From the NCBI RefSeq assembly GCF_000011385.1, contig NC_005125.1, positions 2,170,001 through 2,234,000 of the forward strand: a stretch of DNA of 64,000 nucleotides. The letters run 5' to 3'. The position numbers and the translations under genes were made by a program. Under the pieces are notes generated by a model, which made no database searches, was not told the origin of the DNA, and saw only the letters and a list, made by a program, of their open reading frames with translations. Positions 35,112-43,297 of this stretch are shown here, in pieces (the first letter of the stretch is position 1; each line of letters begins with the position of its first letter). Source of the DNA: Gloeobacter violaceus PCC 7421 (GTDB lineage Bacteria > Cyanobacteriota > Cyanobacteriia > Gloeobacterales > Gloeobacteraceae).

Positions 35112-36418
35112 TTGAAGTGCGGGGACTGGGATTCGCCCCGCCCGGCCAGGAGCGGCAAATTTTGCACAACGTGCAGCTCACCCTCGCTCCCGGCGAGATC
35201 GTGCTGGTGGCCGGTCCCACCGGCAGCGGCAAAAGCACCCTGATCAATGCCGTCGCCGGGGTGATCCCCGCCCATACCGGCGGTCGCCTCGAAGGGGAAG
35301 TGGCCTTTGCCGGCCGCTCGCTGCTGCCGCTGTCGGTGCGCGAGCGCGCCCGCCACATCGGCACGGTGCTGCAAAACGTCGAGGTGCAGATCTTTACCGA
35401 CCGGGTGCGCGAGGAGGTGGCCTTTGGCCTGGAGAATCTGAATGTCCCCCCAGGGCGGATCGCAGAGCAAATGGGCGAGTTGCTCGCCGAATTTGGCCTT
35501 CAAAGCCAGCGCGATTGGCCAATCGCCCGCCTCTCCGCCGGTCAAAAACAGCGTCTGGTGCTCGCCTGCGTGCTTGCCATGGATCAGCCGGTGCTGTTGC
35601 TCGACGAACCGTTTGCCTACCTCGACCGGGCCGGGGCGCAGTTGCTGCTGGAGTTGCTGGTCCGGCGCGCTCGTGCCGGCCAGGCGATTTTGCTGGTCGA
35701 ACACCGGCTCGACTTGGTGGCCGCCGTCGCCCACCGCAGCTACTGTTGCGCCGATGGAACGTTGCTCCCGGGTCTGCCGCAAAGCGCTGTCGCCAGCGCC
35801 GTTCTCGTCCGGCCCGCCGCCGGGCCGGTGGTGCTCGAAAGCCGGATCCTCGCCTACGGAGGCTATCCGCCTTTGCCGGATCTGACCGTGCGTGCCGGGG
35901 AGACGGTGTTGCTCAAAGGCGACAACGGCTGCGGCAAGACGACGCTGCTCAAGCTGTTGTGCGGTTTGTTGCGCCCGACCGGCGGGTCGCTGGCGATCCT
36001 GGGTAAAGATGCCCTCAAACAGAATGTTGCCGAGCGCGCCCGCACCCTGGGCTTTGTGCTCCAGAACCCCAATCACCAGCTCTTTGCCGACAGCGTCGCA
36101 GGCGAAGTGGCCCAGCCGGGGGTGGCGCCGGAATTTGCCGAGCAGCTACTCGAACAACTCAATTTGCTCCCCCAGCGCGAGCAGCACCCCCAATCGCTCT
36201 CCCAGGGCCAGAAGCGCCGGTTGGCCCTCGCAGCGGTGCTCGCCCGCAGGCCGCGCATCTGTCTGCTCGACGAGATCACCGTGGGCCAAGATCCGCGCTC
36301 GCTCTCGCTGATGCTGGACGCACTCGAAGCGTTCACCGGCAAGGGCGGAGCGCTGATTCTCACCAGCCACGACCCCCAGGCGGCTTCCCGCCTGGGAGCG
36401 AGGGTGGTTGCGCTCTAG
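35099..36418 (+). CDS. ECF transporter ATPase, two ABC domains fused
   Basis: A 439-residue fusion of two ECF ATP-binding domains. Domain 1 has Walker A GPTGSGKSTL, the Q-loop VLQNVEVQIF, signature LSAGQKQRLV, Walker [13 protein letters not shown] and switch His in VEHRLD. Domain 2 has Walker A KGDNGCGKTTLL, VLQNPNHQLFADSV, signature LSQGQKRRLAL, Walker B ICLLDEITVGQD and TSHD. The Q-loop phrase NPNHQLF is typical of ECF proteins. Fused ATPases occur in YkoD-type systems. The second Walker B has Glu then Ile and a GQD in the D-loop, slightly unlike domain 1. Confidence 0.93.
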   Translation: MDSLIEVRGLGFAPPGQERQILHNVQLTLAPGEIVLVAGPTGSGKSTLINAVAGVIPAHTGGRLEGEVAFAGRSLLPLSVRERARHIGTVLQNVEVQIFTDRVREEVAFGLENLNVPPGRIAEQMGELLAEFGLQSQRDWPIARLSAGQKQRLVLACVLAMDQPVLLLDEPFAYLDRAGAQLLLELLVRRARAGQAILLVEHRLDLVAAVAHRSYCCADGTLLPGLPQSAVASAVLVRPAAGPVVLESRILAYGGYPPLPDLTVRAGETVLLKGDNGCGKTTLLKLLCGLLRPTGGSLAILGKDALKQNVAERARTLGFVLQNPNHQLFADSVAGEVAQPGVAPEFAEQLLEQLNLLPQREQHPQSLSQGQKRRLALAAVLARRPRICLLDEITVGQDPRSLSLMLDALEAFTGKGGALILTSHDPQAASRLGARVVAL

Positions 36419-36419
36419 C

Positions 36420-37187
36420 ATGGCAAAGCCCGGACGCGCGCTGCTGTTGGCGGAATTGACGGCGGGAGCTCGCGCCGCCAGCCGCTTTCGCTCCCCCGAG
36501 TCTGTCTTGCTGTCCCGGGGTTGGTCGCGCCTGGCGGCAGGCTGGACACTGCGCCTCGGAGCCACGGCCCTGGTGGACCAGTTCGCCGTGCGCGAAGAAG
36601 TGTTCTTTGCGCTGGGGTGCGATATCCTCCGGGGCAAACCGACCGGTTTTGTAGTTGATATCGGCAGTGGTTTTTCTACCCTGGGGCTGCGCTGGGCGCG
36701 CACTTTCCCGGATTGCTCGGTGCTGGAACTGGACCTGCCTGCGGTGGCCCAAAGCAAGCGGCGGCGGGTAGAAAGCCTGGGTAAGCCTGACAACTGGCAT
36801 GCCGACGGGTTTGATCTTTCAATTGACCGCCTCGAAGATGCCCTCGGCGGCGAGCGGGCCTGCCTGCTCTCGCTGCAGGGTGTACTGCCCTACTTCAGCG
36901 TGGAGGACATTGGGCGGCTTGCCGACAACTGGCGAGATCGCTCCCTGGTTGCGCAAGGCGTTCTGCTGTGCGACTTGCTCGATGCCGGGTATTTTGACAA
37001 CCAGGGCAAAAGCCTTTCCCGCAGCCCGTTTCGTAGTCGCTTTGCCGATGCCGCCGCCGCTGCGCGGGTCTTTACCCAAGCAGGCTTCGAGCCTGTGGAA
37101 AGCACGGCGCTCGAAATCCTTGGTCGGCCCCTCGGTTGGCGAAACCCCGGCAACAACGGTCTATTTATCTGCAAAGCATTCGCTTGA
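36420..37187 (+). CDS. SAM-dependent methyltransferase (leucine carboxyl methyltransferase/TcmP-like)
   Basis: A 255-residue methyltransferase with GFVVDIGSGFSTLGLRWARTF (motif I) followed by CSVLELDLPAVAQSKRR, and a motif ACLLSLQGVLPYFSVEDIGRL that fits the PPM1/TcmP family of carboxyl or O-methyltransferases. A helical N-terminal domain includes ESVLLSRGWSRLAAGWTLR. It begins one base after the ATPase stop and is therefore likely in the same operon as the receptor and importer. It may modify the imported compound; this is inference. Confidence 0.8.
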   Translation: MAKPGRALLLAELTAGARAASRFRSPESVLLSRGWSRLAAGWTLRLGATALVDQFAVREEVFFALGCDILRGKPTGFVVDIGSGFSTLGLRWARTFPDCSVLELDLPAVAQSKRRRVESLGKPDNWHADGFDLSIDRLEDALGGERACLLSLQGVLPYFSVEDIGRLADNWRDRSLVAQGVLLCDLLDAGYFDNQGKSLSRSPFRSRFADAAAAARVFTQAGFEPVESTALEILGRPLGWRNPGNNGLFICKAFA

Positions 37188-37198
37188 CGTAAAAAAGC

Positions 37199-37218
37199 CC
37201 GGTGCTGGTAAGCACCGG
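37199..37218 (-). terminator. rho-independent terminator-like hairpin
   Basis: The perfect hairpin CCGGTGCT-GGTA-AGCACCGG is preceded on the + strand by a run of A, so read on the minus strand it is followed by T residues. It would end transcription coming from the HLIP gene on the minus strand, and may also serve the convergent methyltransferase gene. Confidence 0.75.
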
Positions 37219-37321
37219 ACCTTGCGTTTCGCTATCGCTACAGACTTTTAGTTAACTACATCCAGCATGATATGCCGGTGTCATCGTTGCAGGCAATTGA
37301 CAAACCAGCGCCGGATTGAAA

Positions 37322-37513
37322 TTAAATAATGCCGAGAACTTGGCGCAGAACGCTATAGCCTGCATAATCCCAAAGCAGATAAGCGACAAAGCCAATCATC
37401 GCCAGACGGCCGTTCCAGATCTCCGCCTGGGGAGTGAAACCAAAAAGAAAGGCATTGCGGTCGCGGCCGTTGATTTCGGTGCGCTCAAGATCATTCTGGG
37501 GTCCCGTGGTCAT
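37322..37513 (-). CDS. high-light-inducible protein (HLIP, one-helix chlorophyll-binding family)
   Basis: A 63-residue one-helix protein of the ELIP/HLIP family that binds chlorophyll and carotenoid and protects photosystem assembly under high light. The signature E-x-x-N-G-R-x-A-M is present (AEIWNGRLAMIGFVAYLLWDY), forming the single membrane helix. The ATG at 37513 follows the site AGGAGA; an ATG seven codons earlier is also in frame. It is single, with a terminator-like hairpin about 100 bases downstream. Confidence 0.93.
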   Translation of the reverse strand: MTTGPQNDLERTEINGRDRNAFLFGFTPQAEIWNGRLAMIGFVAYLLWDYAGYSVLRQVLGII

Positions 37514-37670
37514 GGCTATTCTCCTGGGGTTCATCAGTGTTGCTTGAATTCATCCTATTCGCGACCGTGATCCGACTCCACCTGCCACAAGGGACAATTG
37601 TTCCTCGGTCTTGCGAGGTACCCAGGAGGCGTGTACAGCCAAAATGCTCTATCGCTGGAGGGGAACCCCA

Positions 37671-39323
37671 TCAAACGGCGGCCGGACGCACCCGCTGGCC
37701 CATCGAATCGGTCATGCGCCGGAGGGCGGGCGAGAGATCTCCCGGTTCGAGGTGCACATCGATCAAGGAGAAACTGCCCCGGTGGCGGCGCGCTTCGTGC
37801 AGGGCGGCGGCAAGTTGGTCCTCTGTCGAAACTTCGAAGCCCCGGCCCGTGCCCAGCAACTCCGGCAGACGGCTGTAGTTCCAGTTGAGCACGTCGTTGA
37901 AAGAACCGTCCTGCATCGGCCGCTCGGTGCCGTAGCCCCGGTTGTTGAGCAACACGACAATCGGGTCGAGGCCGAAGCGGGCAATGGTCGAGAGTTCCAG
38001 GCCGCTCATCTGAAAGGCGCCGTCGCCCACCAGCACCAGGGGCCTGAGGCGCGCGTCGGCCATCTGGGCGCCGAGGGCGGCGGGGACGGCAAAGCCGAGG
38101 GAGGCGTAGTAGGCAGGAGCCAGAAACCGCGTCTTGCCCGGGATAAACAGATCCGCCCCGGCAAAAAGGGCGTCGCCGGGGTCGGCCACCACGATCGTTT
38201 CGTCGTCCAAAAAGGCGTTGAGCTGCTGGAAAAGGCGCAGCACGGTCATCGGTCTATCCTGGACCGGCTGGAACTGGGCGAGGGGCAGGGGATGGGGAGT
38301 CGGTCCGTCCACCCGCCGCTCGATCTCGCCTGCCAGTAGACCGGCTGCGAAGTCCTGCAACCGCACGTCCTCGTAGGAGTGGTAGCCGATAGTGAGCTTC
38401 TCGGTGGCGCAGTAAATGGACCGGCGCGGGTCGAGATTGGCGGTGTAGATGCCCAGGTTCATATCGGTCATCAGCGCTCCGAGCAACACCAGGCAGTCGC
38501 TCGCTTCGACGTAGTCGCGCACGTCCTCGCGGCCCATCGCTCCCTCGTAGACGCCCAGGTAGCGCGGATGGGACTCAGGGAAGACCGATTTGCCCAGGAT
38601 GGTCGAAGCCACCGGAATGTTGGTCTTCTCGATGAGCTGCGCGAGCAAGGGCTGCAACGCGAAGCGGTGCAGTTCTTCTCCAGCCAGAATCACCGGCTGG
38701 CGGCTCGCGTTGATGCGGGCTACGGCTTCTTTGACGGCTTCGCCCAGCGTGGCCGGGTCGCTGGTCTCCTGGGGCAACTCGCGCAGGTGACAGGCGGAAC
38801 CGGTGGCGCGGGCGACGTTGCGCGGCAATTCGATGTAGACCGGCCGGCGGTAGCGCAAAGCCGCCTCGAACACCCGGTCGATTTCACAGAAGGCCGTCTG
38901 CGGGTCGTCCAGTACCGTCGCGGCGACTGTCAGTTGCTCGAACACTTTGAGTTGGGTGTCGAACTCGCGCACTTTGTGGTGCAACAGCGGATTTTTGTGG
39001 CGCTCGTTGGTGCCCGGCGCGCCGCTAATCACCACGACCGGCGATTTTTCGGCGTAGGCCTGGGCAGTAGTATTGGCAACTTTGAGGCCGCCCACGCAGT
39101 AGGTGACGCAGACGGCCCCGAGTCCGCGTACGCGGGCGTAGGCGTCGGCGGCGAACCCGGCCCCCTGTTCGTCACACGTATTGATCACTTTTATGGGGCT
39201 GTCGCACAGTTGCTTGAAAAAACCGAGGACGTAATCGCCGGGCACGCCGAAGATATGGTGCACGCCGTGGGAGTACAACCGTTCGATCAAGTACTCGCCC
39301 ACGGTCAATACAGAAGAAGCCAT
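37671..39323 (-). CDS. thiamine-diphosphate-dependent 2-oxo-acid decarboxylase (pyruvate/indolepyruvate decarboxylase type)
   Basis: A 550-residue ThDP enzyme of normal family length. It has the activating Glu in TCDEQGAGFAADAYARV, the catalytic His-His pair in NPLLHHKVRE, the GDG...NN cofactor motif (LVGDGAFQMSGLE to VVLLNNRGYGTE), and the Glu following NNRGYGTE. These motifs are of the decarboxylase rather than the acetolactate-synthase type. Substrate (pyruvate, indolepyruvate or another keto acid) cannot be decided. The ATG at 39323 is the family start; the frame is open upstream to 40115 but that is antisense to the neighbour. Divergent from the TDO-like gene. Confidence 0.9.
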   Translation of the reverse strand: MASSVLTVGEYLIERLYSHGVHHIFGVPGDYVLGFFKQLCDSPIKVINTCDEQGAGFAADAYARVRGLGAVCVTYCVGGLKVANTTAQAYAEKSPVVVISGAPGTNERHKNPLLHHKVREFDTQLKVFEQLTVAATVLDDPQTAFCEIDRVFEAALRYRRPVYIELPRNVARATGSACHLRELPQETSDPATLGEAVKEAVARINASRQPVILAGEELHRFALQPLLAQLIEKTNIPVASTILGKSVFPESHPRYLGVYEGAMGREDVRDYVEASDCLVLLGALMTDMNLGIYTANLDPRRSIYCATEKLTIGYHSYEDVRLQDFAAGLLAGEIERRVDGPTPHPLPLAQFQPVQDRPMTVLRLFQQLNAFLDDETIVVADPGDALFAGADLFIPGKTRFLAPAYYASLGFAVPAALGAQMADARLRPLVLVGDGAFQMSGLELSTIARFGLDPIVVLLNNRGYGTERPMQDGSFNDVLNWNYSRLPELLGTGRGFEVSTEDQLAAALHEARRHRGSFSLIDVHLEPGDLSPALRRMTDSMGQRVRPAAV

Positions 39324-39470
39324 CGTGCAAACCCTGACCCATCGATTTCCATGATGCCCAATGGGGGAAGGGGCGGCTTTTGACCCACACAAATCGCAAA
39401 ATGCCCGCCTTGACGGCACCGGCCACTTTGGCGATAAGGAAGTGGCCCCCTCGATAGGAACCCCCGCGCC

Positions 39471-40370
39471 ATGGCCGAACCGTACCGGGCCGAGCCGCTG
39501 CCGCCGCGCGACGGCAGCCTGGATGTGAGTGCCAACCACTACTGGCACTACCACCGCCTCGAAGCGCTCCTGGCGTGCAAGCAACCGATAACCGCTTCGC
39601 AGGACGAAGACTTGTTCATCGCCGTGCACCAGATCTGCGAGGTGGCCTTTCACCAGATGATTGGCGATCTGGAGCGCACCCTGGCGGCCCTGGCCATCGC
39701 CCTCGATGCCGACGAGGAGCGTCCCGTGGGCGACACCGTCGAGGCGTGCTACTTTCTGGAGCGCGTTGTGCGGCTCTACGAGGTCGTGAATGTGACGATG
39801 CCCATCCTCGTCTCGATGCGCGCCTTTGGCGAATTTCGCAGCGCCATCGGTCCCACCAGCGGCTTTCAATCGTTTCAGTTTCGGCATCTGGAGATCTTGA
39901 GCGGCGTGGCCGCCCCGTACTGGCGGGGGGGCACCCGCGACGCACGGGGCGAGGTGCACCCGGCAGAAGCCGAGTTCGATCGCCGCTACGGCGCCCGGGT
40001 AGCCGGCTGGCTGGCGGAACATCAGGAGCACAACCTGGCGCATTACTACCGGCGCTTGCTGGAGCGGGCACCGGGCACGGAGGTGCAGACGAGTCTGACG
40101 GCGCTTTTTACCCACCCCGGCGCAGCTTCATTGTTGCGCCTGTTGGCCCGCTACGAGCAGCAGCAGACCCGCTTTCACCGCGGCCACCTGGCTCTGGCGG
40201 TCCGCCAGCTCGCGATGGTCGGGGCGAGCGCCGGGACGGGCGGCACGGCGTTTCAAGCCTATCTGGCCAGGTACCAGCGCGAAGTGGAGCCGCTGTTCGC
40301 GGGACTCGGCCCGGAAGACGAGGGAGCATCGGCCGGTGTTCCTGGCGGCGGCTCAATCCCGGGGCGATAA
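39471..40370 (+). CDS. tryptophan 2,3-dioxygenase-like haem protein
   Basis: A 299-residue protein of the tryptophan 2,3-dioxygenase superfamily. The opening ANHYWHYHRLEALLACKQP and DEDLFIAVHQICEVAFHQM place the conserved distal His at about residue 53. PTSGFQSFQFRHLE carries the Arg that binds the substrate carboxylate, and RFHRGHLALAVRQL with GASAGTGGTAFQAYL carries the haem-ligand His and GTGG loop. Sequence around the tryptophan pocket differs from classical TDO, so the substrate could be a related indole. The ATG at 39471 has no obvious strong ribosome site. Confidence 0.83.
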   Translation: MAEPYRAEPLPPRDGSLDVSANHYWHYHRLEALLACKQPITASQDEDLFIAVHQICEVAFHQMIGDLERTLAALAIALDADEERPVGDTVEACYFLERVVRLYEVVNVTMPILVSMRAFGEFRSAIGPTSGFQSFQFRHLEILSGVAAPYWRGGTRDARGEVHPAEAEFDRRYGARVAGWLAEHQEHNLAHYYRRLLERAPGTEVQTSLTALFTHPGAASLLRLLARYEQQQTRFHRGHLALAVRQLAMVGASAGTGGTAFQAYLARYQREVEPLFAGLGPEDEGASAGVPGGGSIPGR

Positions 40371-40422
40371 TTGGGTGAGCCGGTGTGCCCGTCGGCGTGA
40401 GGAATATTCCGCAGAGACGTCC

Positions 40423-42471
40423 ATGCAGCATCCAAACCGTCTGTCCTCTTTGTTGCCTTCGCTCGATCAAGCGATGGAGACCAGGGTCAAACTGGTCACA
40501 CCCGATACTGTCCTGAGCGACATCGTCGAGTGGATGGGCGGCCAGGCGGACTACCGTTGCGCCCTGCCCGAGCGCAAGGACCGCACCCTGCGGCAATCGG
40601 GCGAATTGCAGCCCGATTGCGTGCTGGTGGCCGAAGGAGCACATCTGGTGGGGATCATCACCGAGGGCGATATTGTGCGCCTGACGGCCCTGGGCAAAGA
40701 TCTGGCGGCGGTGCGCGCCGGGGAGGTGATGTTGGGGGGAGTGGTGACCCTCGTCCAGGATGGTCGCCAGGATATCCTGGGTGCCCTCGATCTGATGCGC
40801 AGGCACAACGTGCGCCACCTGCCGGTGCTCGACGACGGCGGCCGGGTGACCGGTCTACTCAGCGCAGGCGGCATCCGGCGGACCTTGCAGCCGATTCACC
40901 TGTTGACCTTGCGTTCGGTGGCCGAGGTGATGACCACTCCGGTCGTCCACGCCCCCGCCGGCAGCTTGCTGGTGAATCTGGCCCGGCTGATGGCCGGCCG
41001 CCGCGTCAGCTGCGTGGTAATCGCCGAGCCGCACACCGACGGAGTACACGTTCGCCCGGTCGGATTGATCACCGAGAGCGACATCGTTCAGTTTCGCTAT
41101 TTGCAGTTCGACCTCACCCAGACCCGGGCGGCGGCGGTGATGAGCGCGGTGGCGTCTCCCCTCAAGCCTTTCGAGTCGGTGCTGGTGGCCCACCAGCAGA
41201 TGCTGCGCCGCCGGGTGCGCCGGTTGGTGGTCACCGGCGAGCGGGGCGAACTGGTGGGCATCGTCACCCAGACCGGGCTGTTGCGCCTGCTCGATCCGCT
41301 CGAAATTTTCGGTGTCATCGAAGCGCTCCAGCGCAGCGTCCACCAGCTGGAGGCCGAAAAAATGGAATTGTTGCAGGGGCGCACCCTGCAGCTGGAGCGG
41401 CTGGTGGAGGAGCGCACCGCCCAGGTGCAAGAACAGGCGCGCCGCGAGCAGCTGGCGCGGGCGGCGGCGGAGAGCGCCCGGCAGGAGGCCGAAGAAGCCA
41501 ACCGCATCAAGGACGAGTTTTTGGCCACCCTCAGCCACGAACTGCGCACCCCCCTCAACCCGATCATCGGTTTTACGCAGCTGTTGCGCAAAGGCCAGCT
41601 CGACGAAGCATCCGCGGCGCGGGCGCTCGAAACGATCGAGCGCAACGCCCGCGCCCAAAGCCGAATCATCGAGGACATGCTCGATCTCTCGCGCATCATC
41701 ACGGGCAAGCTGCGCCTGGAGGTGCGGCCGGTGGCCCTCGCCACGGTGGTGGAGGACGCCCTCGACACGGTGCGCTTCGCCGCCCAGAGCAAAAATATCG
41801 AACTGCGCGCCCGCCTCGATCCGAACGTGGTCCTGCCTTTTGGCGATTCGAACCGTCTGCGGCAGGTGGTCTGGAATTTGCTTTCCAACGCCATCAAATT
41901 TACTCCCGAGAACGGCAGCATCGAAGTGCAGCTCGAGCGGGGGCGGGCGGAGGCGGTACTGACCGTTCGCGATTCGGGGGTAGGCATCGCCGGCGATTTT
42001 CTGCCCCACGTCTTTGAGCGCTTCCGGCAGGCCAACAGCACCACCACCCGCAGCCACGGCGGCCTCGGGCTCGGCCTGGCCATCGTGCGCCAATTGGTCG
42101 AGCTGCACGGCGGCACCGTCGGGGTCGAAAGCCCAGGAAGCGACCAGGGGGCGACATTTACCGTTCGCCTGCCGCTGTTGTTGGGCCGGGGCGCCCGCAC
42201 GAGCGCGACGCAAGCCCCGCTGCCTCCGGAGGCAATGGGTCTACAGGTGATCACCGTCGAGACCGGCTGCCTGCTCGACGGGCACACCCTGGCCGAGACC
42301 GACCTTCGCCGCCGCTACGGGGTGGTGGTGCACGCCCTGCGCCGCGAAGGCCGGCTGATCGGTTTTCCGGACGCGGACACGCCCTTGCGCGAGGGCGATC
42401 AGTTGCTGGTCAGCGGCGGGTGCGACCAGCTTGAGCGCCTCAAGCAACGCATGGCCGAGAGCCAGGGGTAA
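40423..42471 (+). CDS. CBS-domain sensor histidine kinase with C-terminal RCK_C (TrkA-C) domain
   Basis: A 682-residue soluble kinase. Four CBS motifs form two Bateman modules (about residues 15-160 and 165-305); typical phrases are LVGIITEGDIVRLTALG, VRHLPVLDDGGRVTGLLS, PVGLITESDIVQF and LVGIVTQTGL. A coiled coil follows (about 310-360). HisKA has the phospho-acceptor in LATLSHELRTPLNPI (His about 372). HATPase_c has the N-box NLLSNAIKFTP, DSGVGI and GGLGLGLAIV. The last 80 residues (LQVITVETGCLLDGHTLAET to EGDQLLVSGGCDQLERLK) match RCK_C domains of potassium channels/TrkA. No response regulator is adjacent. Adenine-nucleotide or ligand sensing is inferred. Confidence 0.9.
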   Translation: MQHPNRLSSLLPSLDQAMETRVKLVTPDTVLSDIVEWMGGQADYRCALPERKDRTLRQSGELQPDCVLVAEGAHLVGIITEGDIVRLTALGKDLAAVRAGEVMLGGVVTLVQDGRQDILGALDLMRRHNVRHLPVLDDGGRVTGLLSAGGIRRTLQPIHLLTLRSVAEVMTTPVVHAPAGSLLVNLARLMAGRRVSCVVIAEPHTDGVHVRPVGLITESDIVQFRYLQFDLTQTRAAAVMSAVASPLKPFESVLVAHQQMLRRRVRRLVVTGERGELVGIVTQTGLLRLLDPLEIFGVIEALQRSVHQLEAEKMELLQGRTLQLERLVEERTAQVQEQARREQLARAAAESARQEAEEANRIKDEFLATLSHELRTPLNPIIGFTQLLRKGQLDEASAARALETIERNARAQSRIIEDMLDLSRIITGKLRLEVRPVALATVVEDALDTVRFAAQSKNIELRARLDPNVVLPFGDSNRLRQVVWNLLSNAIKFTPENGSIEVQLERGRAEAVLTVRDSGVGIAGDFLPHVFERFRQANSTTTRSHGGLGLGLAIVRQLVELHGGTVGVESPGSDQGATFTVRLPLLLGRGARTSATQAPLPPEAMGLQVITVETGCLLDGHTLAETDLRRRYGVVVHALRREGRLIGFPDADTPLREGDQLLVSGGCDQLERLKQRMAESQG

Positions 42472-42549
42472 CCGCTCAGCCTATCCGCGGGCGGATGCCC
42501 GGGGCCGCCCGCCTGGCCACGATGGGCTTGCAGTCCGACTTCAATCACC

Positions 42550-42924
42550 ATGGCCAATCCCACCGTGGAGCGCTTCATGCAGACGCTCCAGCACACCGAG
42601 CAATCCGGCGACGTCGAATCGCTGGTCAACCTATTTGCCGAAGACGCCGAACTGAGCAATCTGGTGCTCACCGAACCCCTGCGGGGTCTTGCGGGCGCCC
42701 GGCAATTCTGGAGCGACTATCTGGGGGCTTTCGGCCAGATCCGCTCCCACTTCGAGCGCGCCATCGCCGCAGACAACGCGGCGGTGCTCGAATGGGTCTC
42801 CGAGGGCAAACTGCACAGCGGCGAGCCGATTCGCTACCGGGGCGTGAGCATCCTCGAAATCGAAGGGGACAGGGTACGCCGCTTCCGTTCCTACTACGAC
42901 TCGGCGGCCTTCTCTTTGAAGTAA
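42550..42924 (+). CDS. SnoaL/NTF2-like protein
   Basis: A 124-residue single-domain protein of the cone-shaped NTF2-like fold. It opens with a helix (VERFMQTLQHTEQSGDVESLVNLFAEDAEL), followed by PLRGLAGARQFWSDYLGAF and C-terminal strands (YRGVSILEIEGDRVRRFRSYYD). These are the usual SnoaL_2 features. It could bind a small hydrophobic ligand; no catalytic role is apparent. It lies 78 bases after the kinase gene and is convergent with the ThiS-like gene. Confidence 0.8.
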   Translation: MANPTVERFMQTLQHTEQSGDVESLVNLFAEDAELSNLVLTEPLRGLAGARQFWSDYLGAFGQIRSHFERAIAADNAAVLEWVSEGKLHSGEPIRYRGVSILEIEGDRVRRFRSYYDSAAFSLK

Positions 42925-43006
42925 GACCATACAAGCTGAACGCCGCCCAGAAAAAATCCGCCCGACGCCGGGGATGCGCCAGATGGCTCGGGCAAGGCGC
43001 AAAAGA

Positions 43007-43282
43007 TTACCCCCCGGCGATGGCCGGGACGATGCTCACTTCGTCGCCGTCTTTGAGGGGCGTGTCGCGGCCCTGCAAAAAGCGGATGTCTTCGCTGTTG
43101 ACGTAGAAATTGACGAAGCGGCGCAGGTCGCCGTTTTCGGCGCACAGGCGGGCCTTGATGCCGGGACAGTGCGCTTCGAGCGAATCGAGCACCTCGGCCA
43201 GGTTGCTGCCACTGCAATGGACCGTCGGCTGTTCGTTGGCGAGTTTGCGCAGGGGCGTGGGGATGAGTACGGTCACGGCCAT
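43007..43282 (-). CDS. MoaD/ThiS-family sulfur carrier protein
   Basis: A 91-residue ubiquitin-like protein ([19 protein letters not shown] start) ending in the Gly-Gly tail AIAGG, the residue pair that is adenylated and thiocarboxylated in ThiS, MoaD and CysO proteins. Internal phrases ([50 protein letters not shown]) are those of the MoaD/CysO branch. It starts 15 bases after the thrC stop on the same strand, so the two are in one operon. A link to sulfur amino-acid metabolism via thrC is inferred. Confidence 0.9.
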   Translation of the reverse strand: MAVTVLIPTPLRKLANEQPTVHCSGSNLAEVLDSLEAHCPGIKARLCAENGDLRRFVNFYVNSEDIRFLQGRDTPLKDGDEVSIVPAIAGG

Positions 43283-43297
43283 GGGTCAGTCGGGCTC

